Shown in pieces: positions 5,140 through 5,165 of a DNA stretch of 5,165 bases. Made by a program: the position numbers and the translations under genes. Positions within the stretch are counted from its first letter, which is position 1, and each line of letters opens with the position of its first letter. The notes under the pieces were generated by a model. The model was not told the origin of the DNA and made no database searches. It saw only the letters and a list, made by a program, of their open reading frames with translations. The stretch comes from Aquificaceae bacterium (lineage in GTDB: Bacteria > Aquificota > Aquificia > Aquificales > Aquificaceae): positions 1 to 5,165 of the forward strand of contig WFPT01000094.1 in assembly GCA_015487365.1 (NCBI GenBank), read 5' to 3'.

Positions 5140-5165
5140 TAAAAAATAAAAAAAATATTAATAAA

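Noticed and set aside
5140..5165. Long T-runs on the minus strand as an intrinsic terminator or promoter
   Set aside because: No GC-rich hairpin precedes the T-tracts within the window and no -35/-10 pair can be completed before the edge; it is just AT-rich sequence as far as can be seen.
1..5165. Horizontally acquired island, mobile element or defence system
   Set aside because: Codon and purine bias look uniform over all six genes; there are no transposase, integrase, terminal repeats, CRISPR-like repeats or tRNA in the window.

Overview
The window most likely comes from a thermophilic bacterium of the order Aquificales, probably an Aquifex/Hydrogenobacter/Thermocrinis-type member of the Aquificaceae. 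The reasons are an archaeal-type bifunctional FBP aldolase/phosphatase in a bacterial genome, a D-lactate dehydrogenase that closely resembles what I remember of the Aquifex aeolicus enzyme, purine-rich coding strands with AGG/AGA arginine codons and many Lys/Glu residues, and a moderate GC content. The placement rests on recognition from memory, not on a database search.

Everything is on the minus strand, so the biological reading order runs from high to low coordinates. The order is: an unrecognised protein (about 5107-4658), a small exported protein with two cysteines (4646-4335), a YhcC/TIGR01212-type radical SAM protein (4360-3401), FBP aldolase/phosphatase (3394-2252), the carbamoyl-phosphate synthase small subunit carA (2250-1180), and a D-2-hydroxyacid (D-lactate) dehydrogenase (1183-182). 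A consensus sigma-70-type promoter (161-134), a short leader and the first ~55 nt of 16S rRNA follow, and the rRNA gene runs off the window at position 1.

The six genes are very tightly packed, with junctions of +11, -26, +6, +1 and -4 nt. They are probably one transcript with translational coupling, although the functions (gluconeogenesis, pyrimidine/arginine precursor supply, pyruvate/lactate redox, an orphan radical SAM enzyme) do not form one pathway. Such mixed operons are typical of Aquificales. FBP aldolase/phosphatase fits an autotroph that builds sugars from carbon fixed by the reductive TCA cycle, and CarA needs a carB encoded elsewhere.

The parts most worth a second look are the 5' end of the first gene, where a well-placed SD and ATG lie one frame away from the long ORF next to an A-AAT-TTT slippery-type heptamer; the two unrecognised small proteins; and the junction where a metabolic operon runs into an rRNA promoter with no visible terminator. 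I see no mobile element, CRISPR array, tRNA or clearly new multi-gene system. No gene-free stretch exceeds 300 bases; the longest (56-181) is the rRNA promoter and leader.
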